From Bacteriovoracaceae bacterium UBA7695 (GTDB lineage: Bacteria; Bdellovibrionota; Bacteriovoracia; Bacteriovoracales; Bacteriovoracaceae): a stretch of DNA of 49,269 nucleotides. The stretch covers positions 613 to 49,881 of the forward strand of contig DLGL01000105.1 of assembly GCA_002482685.1 (NCBI GenBank), read 5' to 3'. Positions 16,493-24,363 of the stretch are shown here, in pieces. A program made the position numbers and the translations under genes. Positions within the stretch are counted from its first letter, which is position 1. Each line of letters opens with the position of its first letter. The notes under the pieces are model-generated. The model had not been told where the DNA came from, searched no databases, and was given only the letters and a program-made list of their open reading frames with translations.

Positions 16493-16897
16493 ATGGGTAA
16501 AAGACTATATGTTGGTAATTTGTCGTATTCACTTCAAGGCAAGGATCTGGAAGATATCTTCCGTGCTGCTGGTGAAGTGGTAAATGTAAAGGTTGTGATG
16601 GATCAGGAAACTGGCCGCTCAAAAGGCTTTGCTTTTGTGGAGATGGCCACTGACGATCAGGGTGCGCAAGCGATTGAAACACTCAATGGCAAAGAAGTTG
16701 GCGGCCGTAATTTGAAAGTTACTGAAGCTAACCCTCGTCCGGAGCGTCCGGCCGGTGGATCGGGTGGATTCCGTGGCAACGCTGGAGGCAATGAGCGCTC
16801 TGGGGACCGTGGAGGATTTAGTCGCGGTGGAAGTGGCGGTGGTTTCGGCGGCGGGAATAACCGCTCAGGCGGAGACCGTGGTGGGAACCGTTGGTAG
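16493..16897 (+). CDS. RRM RNA-binding protein with Gly/Arg-rich tail
   Basis: 134 aa from the ATG at 16493, chosen because AGGAGG lies 9 bases upstream; an in-frame GTG at 16436 would add 19 non-conserved residues. One RNA recognition motif fills residues 3-80, with RNP2 (LYVGNL) and RNP1 (RSKGFAFVEM). The tail (about 84-134) is a low-complexity Gly/Arg/Ser/Asn region (RGG-like), as in cyanobacterial and proteobacterial Rbp proteins that respond to cold or regulate mRNA. A strong terminator follows directly, so it is probably monocistronic. Confidence 0.95.
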   Translation: MGKRLYVGNLSYSLQGKDLEDIFRAAGEVVNVKVVMDQETGRSKGFAFVEMATDDQGAQAIETLNGKEVGGRNLKVTEANPRPERPAGGSGGFRGNAGGNERSGDRGGFSRGGSGGGFGGGNNRSGGDRGGNRW

Positions 16898-16921
16898 AGC
16901 TTTTATAAAATAGAATGAAAG

Positions 16922-16953
16922 AAAAAATGGGCCGTAAATGGCCCATTTTTTTT
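16922..16953 (+). terminator. Rho-independent terminator after the RRM gene
   Basis: The stem AATGGGCC/GGCCCATT with loop GTAAAT is preceded by A and followed by a run of eight T. It starts 25 bases after the RRM stop. Confidence 0.93.
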
Positions 16954-17075
16954 AATCATGACCAGACTCTTGATTTTAATTGTCGGGATTTATAAACTTC
17001 TTACTCGCATTTGCTAGTCTGTTCTTTATGAGAATACAATTAATAAGTTCCAATGACTTTACTTCGGGAGATTAC

Positions 17076-18062
17076 ATGTTGAAAATTCTCGTTCTTTGCC
17101 TTTCAGTACTTTTGGTTACTTCTTGTTCTAAGAAGAGTAGTGGAGGAAGTTCAAACGAGAGAAGTCGACCTGAGCAGGGGTCAACTGATGGAGAGTCGAC
17201 GTCTGGATCTACAACCGGCGGAACAACTGGCGGAACAACAACCGGCGGAACAACTGGCGGAACAACTGGCGGAACAACAACCGGCGGAACAACAACCGGT
17301 GGAACAACCACCGGCGGAACAACCACCGGCGGAACAACAACCGGTGGAACAACAACCGGTGGAACAACAGGTGGTCGTGTCCCTCCCCAAGTGATCACAA
17401 CATATTTTGGTGCCGCAGCCGATGAACATAATGGTTTCAACACCACTGGTTTCTCTCAGAATATCAATCGGGGTCGTTCTTTTTTTATTGATCTCAATTT
17501 GTTTGCCCCTGGCATTTACACAAATCTTGTAGGCGATGTTTCTACGCCGACGGGTGGAGGAATTGATTATAATTTCCGCGTTCGTTCAGAAAGAATTAAT
17601 CCTTCAAGACCAGGCCTAAGCTTTTCTTCCATTTTTGATTCAACTCCCTACCGATTCAAAATTGTTTTTCCCATTAAGCAAGACCGCACTTTCGGCCGTG
17701 ATACAGGAATTGAAAGTCCTGTTTCCCGAAGTGTCTCTCGGAAAATCGGAGGAATTTGGCATTTTTCAACGCCGATTGCTTTTTTCGGAACAACTTTAAT
17801 CGATGTTGAATCAACGGTTAAAACACCGGCCATTTTAAGAGTCTTTGATTGTGATACAAATCTCATTCATCAAATGCCTGTGATTTATCCAAATGGCGAA
17901 AATGGAGATCAGCAGATTCACTTTGTGGGTCTTACATCAAACCGCGGAAATATTTGTTCGGTTTCATTGACAGTAGGGGATTACGAGGACGGAGTTTTTG
18001 ATACTCCAGATAATGGATCAACCCGCTCGATGGCCATTGATGATTTTACATACGGTCGTTAA
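17076..18062 (+). CDS. Lipoprotein with Thr/Gly repeat linker
   Basis: The start is set at ATG 17076 (GGGAG 5 bases upstream), because MLKILVLCLSVLLVTSC is a clean lipoprotein signal (lipobox VTSC, Cys17). An upstream GTG in frame is less likely. Residues ~20-45 are Ser/Gly-rich. Residues ~46-100 are a GGTT/GGTTT low-complexity linker. The remaining ~230 residues are a beta-rich domain (ITTYFGAAADEHNGFNTTG..., ending AIDDFTYGR) that looks like a jelly-roll or carbohydrate-binding-type fold. The family is not recognised. A surface-displayed domain on a flexible stalk is the simplest reading. Confidence 0.85.
   Translation: MLKILVLCLSVLLVTSCSKKSSGGSSNERSRPEQGSTDGESTSGSTTGGTTGGTTTGGTTGGTTGGTTTGGTTTGGTTTGGTTTGGTTTGGTTTGGTTGGRVPPQVITTYFGAAADEHNGFNTTGFSQNINRGRSFFIDLNLFAPGIYTNLVGDVSTPTGGGIDYNFRVRSERINPSRPGLSFSSIFDSTPYRFKIVFPIKQDRTFGRDTGIESPVSRSVSRKIGGIWHFSTPIAFFGTTLIDVESTVKTPAILRVFDCDTNLIHQMPVIYPNGENGDQQIHFVGLTSNRGNICSVSLTVGDYEDGVFDTPDNGSTRSMAIDDFTYGR
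17211..17375 (+). repeat. 12/15-bp tandem repeats encoding GGTT/GGTTT
   Basis: About 165 bp of GGAACAAC(A)ACCGG-type units alternating 12 and 15 bp, in frame, encoding Gly-Gly-Thr-Thr-(Thr). Units differ mainly at third positions (ggc/ggt, aca/acc), so length changes stay in frame. Confidence 0.9.
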
Positions 18063-18116
18063 AGAAGCATTTATTTATAGATTGCATAAAATCTACGATA
18101 GCCTTGTGCGGCATTG

Positions 18117-18144
18117 TTGCGTCTTAAGCAATTATCAGTATAGA
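18117..18144 (+). promoter_or_regulatory. Candidate promoter of the cytochrome oxidase operon
   Basis: TTGCGT (18117-18122) and TATAGA (18139-18144) are 16 bp apart. The -10 sits inside a perfect inverted repeat, so an operator-regulated promoter is plausible. A start near 18151 would leave a ~40-base leader. Confidence 0.45.
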
Positions 18145-18159
18145 ATCTACTGATAATTG
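18129..18159 (+). promoter_or_regulatory. Perfect 12-bp inverted repeat upstream of the oxidase operon
   Basis: CAATTATCAGTA is followed by 7 bases and its exact reverse complement TACTGATAATTG, ending 33 bases before the first subunit III ATG. No T-run follows, so it is more likely an operator than a terminator. Confidence 0.65.
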
Positions 18160-18191
18160 TTCAACTTTAAATACCGACGTGGAGCCCTAAT

Positions 18192-18812
18192 ATGTCCGAT
18201 CACGCTCATCATTCACACAATCCTTTAATTGGTGGAGTAGATCCTCAATTCGCTAAAGCTACTCCGGGTAAAATCGGAATGTGGATCTTTCTGGTGACCG
18301 ATGCCATGTCGTTCTCAGGATTTTTGATCGCTTACGCGGTTCTTCGCTCTAAGCTTGATTGGCCACATCCGGCAGATTACCTGGGAATTACACTTTCAGG
18401 GATTGCGACTTTCTTACTTATTTGTTCTTCAGTTTCGATGGTTCTTTCAATTGACGCTTGTAAGGCCCGTGACCGCAAGGCCATGCTTAACTGGCTTCTT
18501 ATCACAATCATTGGCGGAGCGATCTTTCTGGGAATTCAAGCTTACGAGTACACTCACTTGGTTCACCAAGGGATTACACTTTCTAAGTTTGCTCATGGTC
18601 CTAGTCTTTTCGGATCAACTTTCTACCTTATTACTGGATTCCACGGTCTTCACGTGGCCACTGGTGTGGGTTACCTGATCTGCGAGTATATCAATGCTCG
18701 CAAAGGTCACTATGATAACGGTGAGTACAACCGACTTGAGATCCTTGGGCTTTTCTGGCACTTTGTAGATCTGGTCTGGATTCTCGTGTTCACTTTCATC
18801 TACCTTTTGTAA
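18192..18812 (+). CDS. ctaE: Cytochrome c oxidase subunit III (first copy)
   Basis: 206 aa, five predicted membrane helices, matching the short five-helix subunit III (CyoC/CtaE type). Motifs: KIGMWIFLVTDAMSFSGFL in helix 1, FYLITGFHGLHVATG, and the C-terminal GLFWHFVDLVWILVFTFIYL. The N-terminus is His-rich (DHAHHSHN). Subunit III stabilises the catalytic subunit in the inner membrane. It is the first gene of the oxidase operon and shares one base (TAATG) with the next gene. A second, different subunit III-like gene lies at 23797. Confidence 0.95.
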   Translation: MSDHAHHSHNPLIGGVDPQFAKATPGKIGMWIFLVTDAMSFSGFLIAYAVLRSKLDWPHPADYLGITLSGIATFLLICSSVSMVLSIDACKARDRKAMLNWLLITIIGGAIFLGIQAYEYTHLVHQGITLSKFAHGPSLFGSTFYLITGFHGLHVATGVGYLICEYINARKGHYDNGEYNRLEILGLFWHFVDLVWILVFTFIYLL

Positions 18813-19039
18813 TGAGAAAGATTAGCCTTGTTCTCTTAAGCTTATTTTTTGTAACAGACCTTCTCGCTTGTCCGTACTGCACTGGCAGTACTCAAGGTGG
18901 GAAGGATTCTAATACGACAATTGTTCTTGGCGCTTTTATTCTTGCGATTTATATTCCGTACTTCGTTATTTATCGCATGATCAAAAAGCACCGCGCTCTG
19001 AAAGAGGCCCATGCAAGTTCAGGATCTGCCGACGCTTAA
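18812..19039 (+). CDS. Small membrane protein with CxxC, oxidase operon
   Basis: 75 aa: signal-like N-terminus MRKISLVLLSLFFVTDLLA, then CPYCTGSTQGGKDSN, one membrane helix (IVLGAFILAIYIPYFVIY) and a basic/Ala-rich cytoplasmic tail. The CPYC pair would lie on the periplasmic side, where it could handle copper or disulphides during oxidase assembly; that role is inferred from context only. The ATG shares a base with the subunit III stop, and the 3' end overlaps the DUF420 gene by 29 bases, indicating tight coupling. Confidence 0.8.
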   Translation: MRKISLVLLSLFFVTDLLACPYCTGSTQGGKDSNTTIVLGAFILAIYIPYFVIYRMIKKHRALKEAHASSGSADA

Positions 19040-19430
19040 TGCCACTTTGAACGCCGTCGCGGCGACTTTGCTTTTAAGCGGCTATATCGCAATTAAAAAA
19101 AATCACAAAGAACTTCATAAGAAATTGATGGTGGCGACCTTTATCGTCTCGGCCCTTTTTCTGACGAGCTACTTGATTTATCACTATCATGTTCCTTCTA
19201 AGAAATTTCCTGATTTGGGTTGGATTAAGACCGTTTATTTTCTGATCCTTTTTCCTCACATCATCCTTGCAGTCATCATGGTCCCCATGATTCTTAAAAC
19301 TTTTTGGCATGCTTATAAAGAAGAGTGGGAGAAGCACAAAAAAATTGCCCGACTCACCTTTCCTATCTGGATGTATGTCTCAGTTACGGGAGTTATTGTT
19401 TATTTCATGCTCTACCACTGGTTTGTATGA
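19011..19430 (+). CDS. DUF420 / CtaM-like membrane protein
   Basis: 139 aa with four membrane helices and the DUF420 pattern: LNAVAATLLLSGY, HKKLMVATFIVSALFLTSYLIYHY, FLILFPHIILAVIMVP and KIARLTFPIWMYVSVTGVIVYFMLY. Members such as CtaM are needed for haem-copper oxidase assembly or activity in Gram-positives. The conserved His residues lie at helix ends. The start at 19011 has AGAGG upstream and overlaps the preceding gene by 29 bases; the stop overlaps the next ATG (ATGA). Confidence 0.9.
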   Translation: MQVQDLPTLNATLNAVAATLLLSGYIAIKKNHKELHKKLMVATFIVSALFLTSYLIYHYHVPSKKFPDLGWIKTVYFLILFPHIILAVIMVPMILKTFWHAYKEEWEKHKKIARLTFPIWMYVSVTGVIVYFMLYHWFV

Positions 19431-21136
19431 TGCTCTTCTGGCCATTGTATATTGGCACCCTCATCCTTTTAATAGTCGGAGCTCAACTTCAGGTTTTGAA
19501 ATCAGCACTTGTTTGTCCTGACTGGCCTCTATGTTTTGGTGAGTTTCTTCCTCTCTATATGACTCCGGCCTTTTATGAATCTCTTCACCGCTTCATGGCC
19601 GCTCTGGTGGGGTTACTTAGTATTGCCTGGGCCTTTAAAAGGTGGGGGGAGTTCAGGTACAAAGCACTTCTTCCGTTATTTTTGATTGTCGTACAATCAC
19701 TGCTGGGACTGGCGACTTTTCTCTATAAACTGCCAACGGTCACCACCATCCTTCACCTTATTTTCTCCATGCTCTATCTGGCCTCTCTTGAGGGGACACG
19801 CTCACTTAATATAGACGAGTCACTTAAAGAAAAATGGAATCCAAAACTTAAAGATACTGTAGGCTTTTTTCTTTTTTTTCTTGTCCTGCAGTTTATCCTC
19901 GGCGGAATTCTTCGTAAGTCCTCACTTCTTGCAAGCTGCGAAGACTCTATGGAGTTTTGGCAGTGCTGGCAGAAGCAGTCTTTGATTCCTCTGGCCGGAA
20001 GCCTCTCACTTATTCACCGGACGATGGGGATTCTTACTACTTTAAGTGGACTATTTATTTTTAGCTATCTGGTTAAGCATCTTCCAAAGTGGAAAGCTGC
20101 GGGAGTGATTGGACTCATGGCTATGATGGCCCAGCTTTGGCTCGGGTTGAAAATGGGAAGAAGTTCAAGCCGTGAGATGATCATCTGGCATTTTGTTTTT
20201 GCTTTATTATCTTTCTGCACACTCTTATTTCTTATTGTTCGACTTCGCCGCTATGAGAAGCACTTTTTTGGAAAACCTGTTGCGACCTATCTGAACGATG
20301 TAATGGATTTATTTAAACCCAAACTCACCATCCTGGTTGTGGTCACACTTTTGGTGGGAGTTTTCCTGGCCCCGATTTCAATGAACTTGATTTATTTATT
20401 GTTGTCGCTGGCGGCGATCTGGATCCAGGCCGCAGGAAGTTTGAGTCTCAACTGCTACATGGAAATTGATATTGACCGTCAAATGGAGAGAACCCGGGAC
20501 CGTCCACTTCCCGCCGGTCGCTTGGCCCCGAGTGTCGCCTGGAACTGGGGCTGGGGTCTGGTTATTTTAGGGACAGTTGTTCTCGCTTTTACCGGAAATC
20601 TTTTGACGGCGGCATTGGGATTATTTTCTGCGCTGTCCTATCTGTATATTTATACGCCGCTCAAAACTAAAACTCCTTATGCTCTTTATGTAGGGGCCAT
20701 CCCGGGTGCTCTTCCTTGTTTAATGGGATGGAGCCTTGTGACGGATTCTGTAAATGGCATGGGTATTTACCTGTTCGGGGTTTTGTTTTTGTGGCAAATC
20801 CCACATTTCATGGCCATTAGTAGCTACCGCAAAGAAGATTACGCAAACGCACGGATTCTCACATTTGCCCAAACCCATTCAAAGAGTTTTCTCCAGGTAA
20901 ATATCCTTCTGTATAGCCTTATGATGCTCCTTTACGGGCTCCTTCCCTATGTGTGGGGGTGGAGAGGGGAGGGTTACTACTATAGCTCTTTGATGGTTGG
21001 TGTCATACTTTCGGTATGGGCCATGGTGGGATTTAAAAAAGATGATCAAGAATTTAAGCGGTGGTCCAGAAGCTACTTCTTTTTGACTCTTTTTTATTTA
21101 CCAATTCAGCTCGGTGTCCTGCTTATACTTCGTTAA
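19427..21136 (+). CDS. ctaAB: CtaA-CtaB fusion: haem A synthase plus haem O synthase
   Basis: 569 aa from the ATG at 19427, chosen because it overlaps the DUF420 stop (ATGA); the frame is open further 5'. Residues 1-280 are a CtaA/COX15 haem A synthase: CPDWPLCFG loop, HRFMAALVGL and IHRTMG His ligands, eight helices. Residues ~287-569 are a CtaB/COX10 protohaem IX farnesyltransferase: FKPKLTILVVVTL, and NCYMEIDIDRQMERTRDRPL, the Asp-rich prenyl-diphosphate site. Together they convert haem B to haem O and then haem A for the oxidase encoded alongside. Similar fusions are known in Thermus. Several inner-membrane helices are obvious. Confidence 0.93.
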   Translation: MMLFWPLYIGTLILLIVGAQLQVLKSALVCPDWPLCFGEFLPLYMTPAFYESLHRFMAALVGLLSIAWAFKRWGEFRYKALLPLFLIVVQSLLGLATFLYKLPTVTTILHLIFSMLYLASLEGTRSLNIDESLKEKWNPKLKDTVGFFLFFLVLQFILGGILRKSSLLASCEDSMEFWQCWQKQSLIPLAGSLSLIHRTMGILTTLSGLFIFSYLVKHLPKWKAAGVIGLMAMMAQLWLGLKMGRSSSREMIIWHFVFALLSFCTLLFLIVRLRRYEKHFFGKPVATYLNDVMDLFKPKLTILVVVTLLVGVFLAPISMNLIYLLLSLAAIWIQAAGSLSLNCYMEIDIDRQMERTRDRPLPAGRLAPSVAWNWGWGLVILGTVVLAFTGNLLTAALGLFSALSYLYIYTPLKTKTPYALYVGAIPGALPCLMGWSLVTDSVNGMGIYLFGVLFLWQIPHFMAISSYRKEDYANARILTFAQTHSKSFLQVNILLYSLMMLLYGLLPYVWGWRGEGYYYSSLMVGVILSVWAMVGFKKDDQEFKRWSRSYFFLTLFYLPIQLGVLLILR

Positions 21137-21236
21137 TTTTCAATTGTTTTAAGTAGATGAACTAAAAACTTTAAGTTACCATTCAATGAGTTAAATTCTT
21201 TTTTTGTTATTAATTTTTTTCACAGGATGTTGTGAG

Positions 21237-22058
21237 ATGAACTTTTCATTTTTCGAACGTCTTCTTGGACTAATCTCCAATGTTCATGAGATTTCAGCAG
21301 AATCTATGAGCTTCATGGAGATGATCAAGCCACCAGAAGACATCTCTACTAATGGTCACTTAATTGAGTGGCTCTTTATGTACACTACGTACGTAAACCT
21401 TTTCTGGTTTTCTCTCGTAGTTATCGGGATTTTTGGTTTCTCTTTCCTTTATTCAAAGAAGCGACACAAAAAACCTTTATACACACACGGGAACGAGAAA
21501 AAACATTTGATCATCACTGCTGCTATCGCCTTGGGAGTTTTCCTCTCGGTAGATTTAGTGATCACTCGTGTTTCTACTCACGACATGAAAGAAGTTTTCT
21601 GGAACTTTGATGATTCTGGTGACGTAATAAAAGTTCAGGTTTTAGCTCAGCAGTGGGCGTGGAACTTCCGTTACGCTGGTGCAGATGGTGAATTCAACAC
21701 AGCTGATGACGTAGTCACTTTGAATGATATGCGGGTTCCGGTTGGTAAGAAAATTATGATTCAGATGACGTCGAAAGATGTGATCCATGCTTTTTATCTT
21801 CCAAATGCACGCATCAAGGCCGATGCAATTCCTGGCCGCTTTGCAAAGCTATGGTTTGATGCCAATAAGCCTGGGAAATATGAAATTGCCTGTGCTGAAA
21901 TGTGCGGAACTCATCATTATCTAATGAAGGCTCAATTAACAGTTCTCTCTCAGGAAGATTTTTCTGACTGGGTAAAAGAATCTCAAAGTATGGCAATCGC
22001 TACTAACGACACTGAGGATGTAAATCTTCGCTGGGGTTGGAAGTGGGGGAGTAAATAA
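21237..22058 (+). CDS. ctaC: Cytochrome c oxidase subunit II
   Basis: 273 aa from the ATG at 21237 (AGGA 9 bases upstream); a TTG at 21204 would add 11 unlikely residues. Two membrane helices (about 45-70 and 92-112) precede a periplasmic cupredoxin domain. The CuA site is complete: QQWAWNFRY, HAFYLPNARIKADAIPGR and CAEMCGTHHYLM (C-x3-C-x3-H-x2-M). There is no fused cytochrome c domain; a separate dihaem lipoprotein is encoded downstream. The 100-bp gap before this gene is the largest in the operon and could hold an internal promoter. The stop shares one base with ctaD. Confidence 0.96.
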   Translation: MNFSFFERLLGLISNVHEISAESMSFMEMIKPPEDISTNGHLIEWLFMYTTYVNLFWFSLVVIGIFGFSFLYSKKRHKKPLYTHGNEKKHLIITAAIALGVFLSVDLVITRVSTHDMKEVFWNFDDSGDVIKVQVLAQQWAWNFRYAGADGEFNTADDVVTLNDMRVPVGKKIMIQMTSKDVIHAFYLPNARIKADAIPGRFAKLWFDANKPGKYEIACAEMCGTHHYLMKAQLTVLSQEDFSDWVKESQSMAIATNDTEDVNLRWGWKWGSK

Positions 22059-23794
22059 TGGCTTTTTTAGAACAACACATTCACGACGAACCTAAGACGT
22101 TTGTTTCGAAATACCTTATCTCTTACGATCACAAAGTGATTGGTAAGCAGTTCCTGTGGTACGGAATTTTTTGGCTTTTAGTCGGCGGTCTCATGGCGAT
22201 GCTCATTCGCTGGACACTGGCCTATCCTGGAGTGCCATTTCCAATTATCGGAAGCCTTCTTTTCCCTCATACGGGTGGAGTCGTTCCTCCTGATACGTAC
22301 GCCATGCTTTTCCATATGCATGGAACGATTATGATCTTTTTTGCCATCACGCCAATTCTCATCGGTGCTTTTGGTAACTTTTGCATCCCACTTATGATTG
22401 GTGCGCGGGATATGATTTTCCCGACACTCAACATGCTTTCATTCTGGTTCTCAATGGCCTCTGGGGGACTACTTCTTTTATCTCTGTGCCTTCCACTAGG
22501 AGCAGCAGCGGGTGGTTGGACTTCTTATCCAACACTTTCTACTAACCTTGGTCAGCCAGGTGCGGGTCAGACGTTGTGGCTTCTTTCTCTTTTCTTATTT
22601 GGTGCTTCTTCAACAATGGGTGCGGTTAACTACATCACAACTGTCATTACCCTCCGTGCTCCTGGGATGGATTACTTCAAAATGCCTCTTACTATCTGGG
22701 GTATCTGGCTTACATCAATCCTGAATGCAATTTTCGTTCCGGTTCTGGGTGCTGGTCTTATTCTATTAACTTTTGACCGTGTATTCGGAACAACTTTCTT
22801 CCTTGCTGGTGCAGCTGCAACTTCAGGTAAGGGGGACCCGGTTCTTTTCCAACACGTATTCTGGATTTTCGGTCACCCGGAAGTTTACATTTTGATTCTC
22901 CCAGCTTGGGGAATTGTGTCGGACCTCTTAGCTTTCTTCTCTCGTAAGCCAGCTTTTGGTTACAAGATGACAGCACTTTCTTTGACTGCGATCACTGTTC
23001 TTTCAACAGTGGTTTATGGTCACCATATGTACACAACTCAGATGTCACCACTTCTGACTCAGTCGTTTATGACTCTCACCATGTTGATCTCAATCCCGTC
23101 AGCGATTTTCTTCGCTAACTGGCTTGGAACGATCTGGAAAGGATCAATTAACTTCGCATCTCCTATGCTTTTCTCTTTGGGAGTTGTATTCGTGTTCGGT
23201 CTGGGTGGACTAACTGGTCTCTACCTGGCCTCAACATCAATTGATTTATATCTTCACGATACATACTTCGTTGTAGGTCACTTCCATTACACAATGGCAG
23301 CTTCAGTTCTCCTTGGTGGTTTTGCTGGAACATACTTCTGGTTTCCTAAAATGTTTGGCCGCATGATGGATGAGCGTTTAGCTAAGATCCACTTCTGGAC
23401 AACGATGATTCCTCTTAACGGAATTTTCACAGGGATGATGCTCATGGGGTGGGCAGGGATGCACCGTCGTCTTTATAACCCATTCATTTATGAGTTTATG
23501 GAAAAGCTTATGCCGCTTAATAAGTTCACAACTTATTGTGCGATTGCAATGGGAATTGCCCAGATAACGTTTATCTATAACTTCGTTAACACAATTTTTA
23601 ACAAGAAGTTGCCTCAAGCTGAGAATAACCCATGGAAAGTGGGAACTCTTGAGTGGGATATGCCGTCTCCAGCTCCTTATTATAACTTTAAAGAGATTCC
23701 ACATGTAAAATGCGGGCCTCATGAAATGGGTAACCCTAATCTTCCTGAAGGTAAGGATTTCCAATATCAAACTGAAGAATTGGTAAAAGCATAA
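22058..23794 (+). CDS. ctaD: Cytochrome c oxidase subunit I
   Basis: 578 aa, twelve-helix haem-copper oxidase catalytic subunit. Ligands are readable: MFHMHGTIM (low-spin haem His), FGHPEVYILILPAWG (CuB His with cross-linked Tyr and the A1-type Glu), YGHHMYTTQ (CuB His pair) and HDTYFVVGHFHYTMA (haem a3 and haem a His). The GHPEV Glu places it in the A1 type with a D-channel glutamate. It reduces O2 to water using electrons from CuA. It starts at the shared base of TAATG with subunit II. Confidence 0.98.
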   Translation: MAFLEQHIHDEPKTFVSKYLISYDHKVIGKQFLWYGIFWLLVGGLMAMLIRWTLAYPGVPFPIIGSLLFPHTGGVVPPDTYAMLFHMHGTIMIFFAITPILIGAFGNFCIPLMIGARDMIFPTLNMLSFWFSMASGGLLLLSLCLPLGAAAGGWTSYPTLSTNLGQPGAGQTLWLLSLFLFGASSTMGAVNYITTVITLRAPGMDYFKMPLTIWGIWLTSILNAIFVPVLGAGLILLTFDRVFGTTFFLAGAAATSGKGDPVLFQHVFWIFGHPEVYILILPAWGIVSDLLAFFSRKPAFGYKMTALSLTAITVLSTVVYGHHMYTTQMSPLLTQSFMTLTMLISIPSAIFFANWLGTIWKGSINFASPMLFSLGVVFVFGLGGLTGLYLASTSIDLYLHDTYFVVGHFHYTMAASVLLGGFAGTYFWFPKMFGRMMDERLAKIHFWTTMIPLNGIFTGMMLMGWAGMHRRLYNPFIYEFMEKLMPLNKFTTYCAIAMGIAQITFIYNFVNTIFNKKLPQAENNPWKVGTLEWDMPSPAPYYNFKEIPHVKCGPHEMGNPNLPEGKDFQYQTEELVKA

Positions 23795-23796
23795 TT

Positions 23797-24357
23797 ATGG
23801 CAACCAAAGCGCAAAATCTTGAAGAGAAAATGTTTCAGCAATCAGTCGCTATGACTGTGACCCTGATCGCTTTCAGCATGCTTTTTGCGACTTTGTTCCT
23901 TGGTTTTTTTCTGGTGCGCTTTAACACTCCTATGTGGCCACCAGTTGAGATTCAGGGGATGCCGGTTTTCTTGCCTCTCTTAAGTACGATCATCATGGCG
24001 GTAAGTTCTTTTACTTATCACCGGTTGCAGACCCGCGAACCGATGCGTGGCTTCTACTGGAAGCTGACTTTTGGTTTGGGTGTTTCATTTCTTATTTGTC
24101 AGAAGCTTCTTTGGTCAGCACTTACGGCAAAAGGGATTCTTGTTTCTAACGGAAACGTTCCCTCTATGGTGATTGCTTTCACATGGATTCATGCCGCTCA
24201 TATTTTCATGGGTTTGGCACTTCTTCTTTGGCTTGGAAGATTTATTTTCAAGAAAAAAGAAGAGCTCACTGAGATTAAGCTCATCAACGTGGGTAAGTTC
24301 TGGCACTTCTTAGGTGTAGTTTGGTTACTAATGTATTTAACGATGTTTGTTTTATAA
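23797..24357 (+). CDS. Second cytochrome c oxidase subunit III-like protein
   Basis: 186 aa, five predicted helices, ending in the subunit III motif GKFWHFLGVVWLLMYLTMFVL. It is clearly different in sequence from the first subunit III at 18192. Helix 1 is VAMTVTLIAFSMLFATLFLGFFLVRF, and TWIHAAHIFMGLALLLWLG replaces GFHGLHVATG. It lies 2 bases after ctaD, the usual place for ctaE. Having two subunit III genes in one operon is unusual. It could be an alternative subunit III or a derived assembly partner. Confidence 0.88.
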   Translation: MATKAQNLEEKMFQQSVAMTVTLIAFSMLFATLFLGFFLVRFNTPMWPPVEIQGMPVFLPLLSTIIMAVSSFTYHRLQTREPMRGFYWKLTFGLGVSFLICQKLLWSALTAKGILVSNGNVPSMVIAFTWIHAAHIFMGLALLLWLGRFIFKKKEELTEIKLINVGKFWHFLGVVWLLMYLTMFVL

Positions 24358-24363
24358 AGGGAT

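Noticed and set aside
17072..17446. Pro/Val-rich minus-strand ORF opposite the Thr/Gly repeats
   Set aside because: It is the complement of the GGTT repeat; the codon pattern is repeat-driven and there is no start signal. The plus-strand lipoprotein explains the region.
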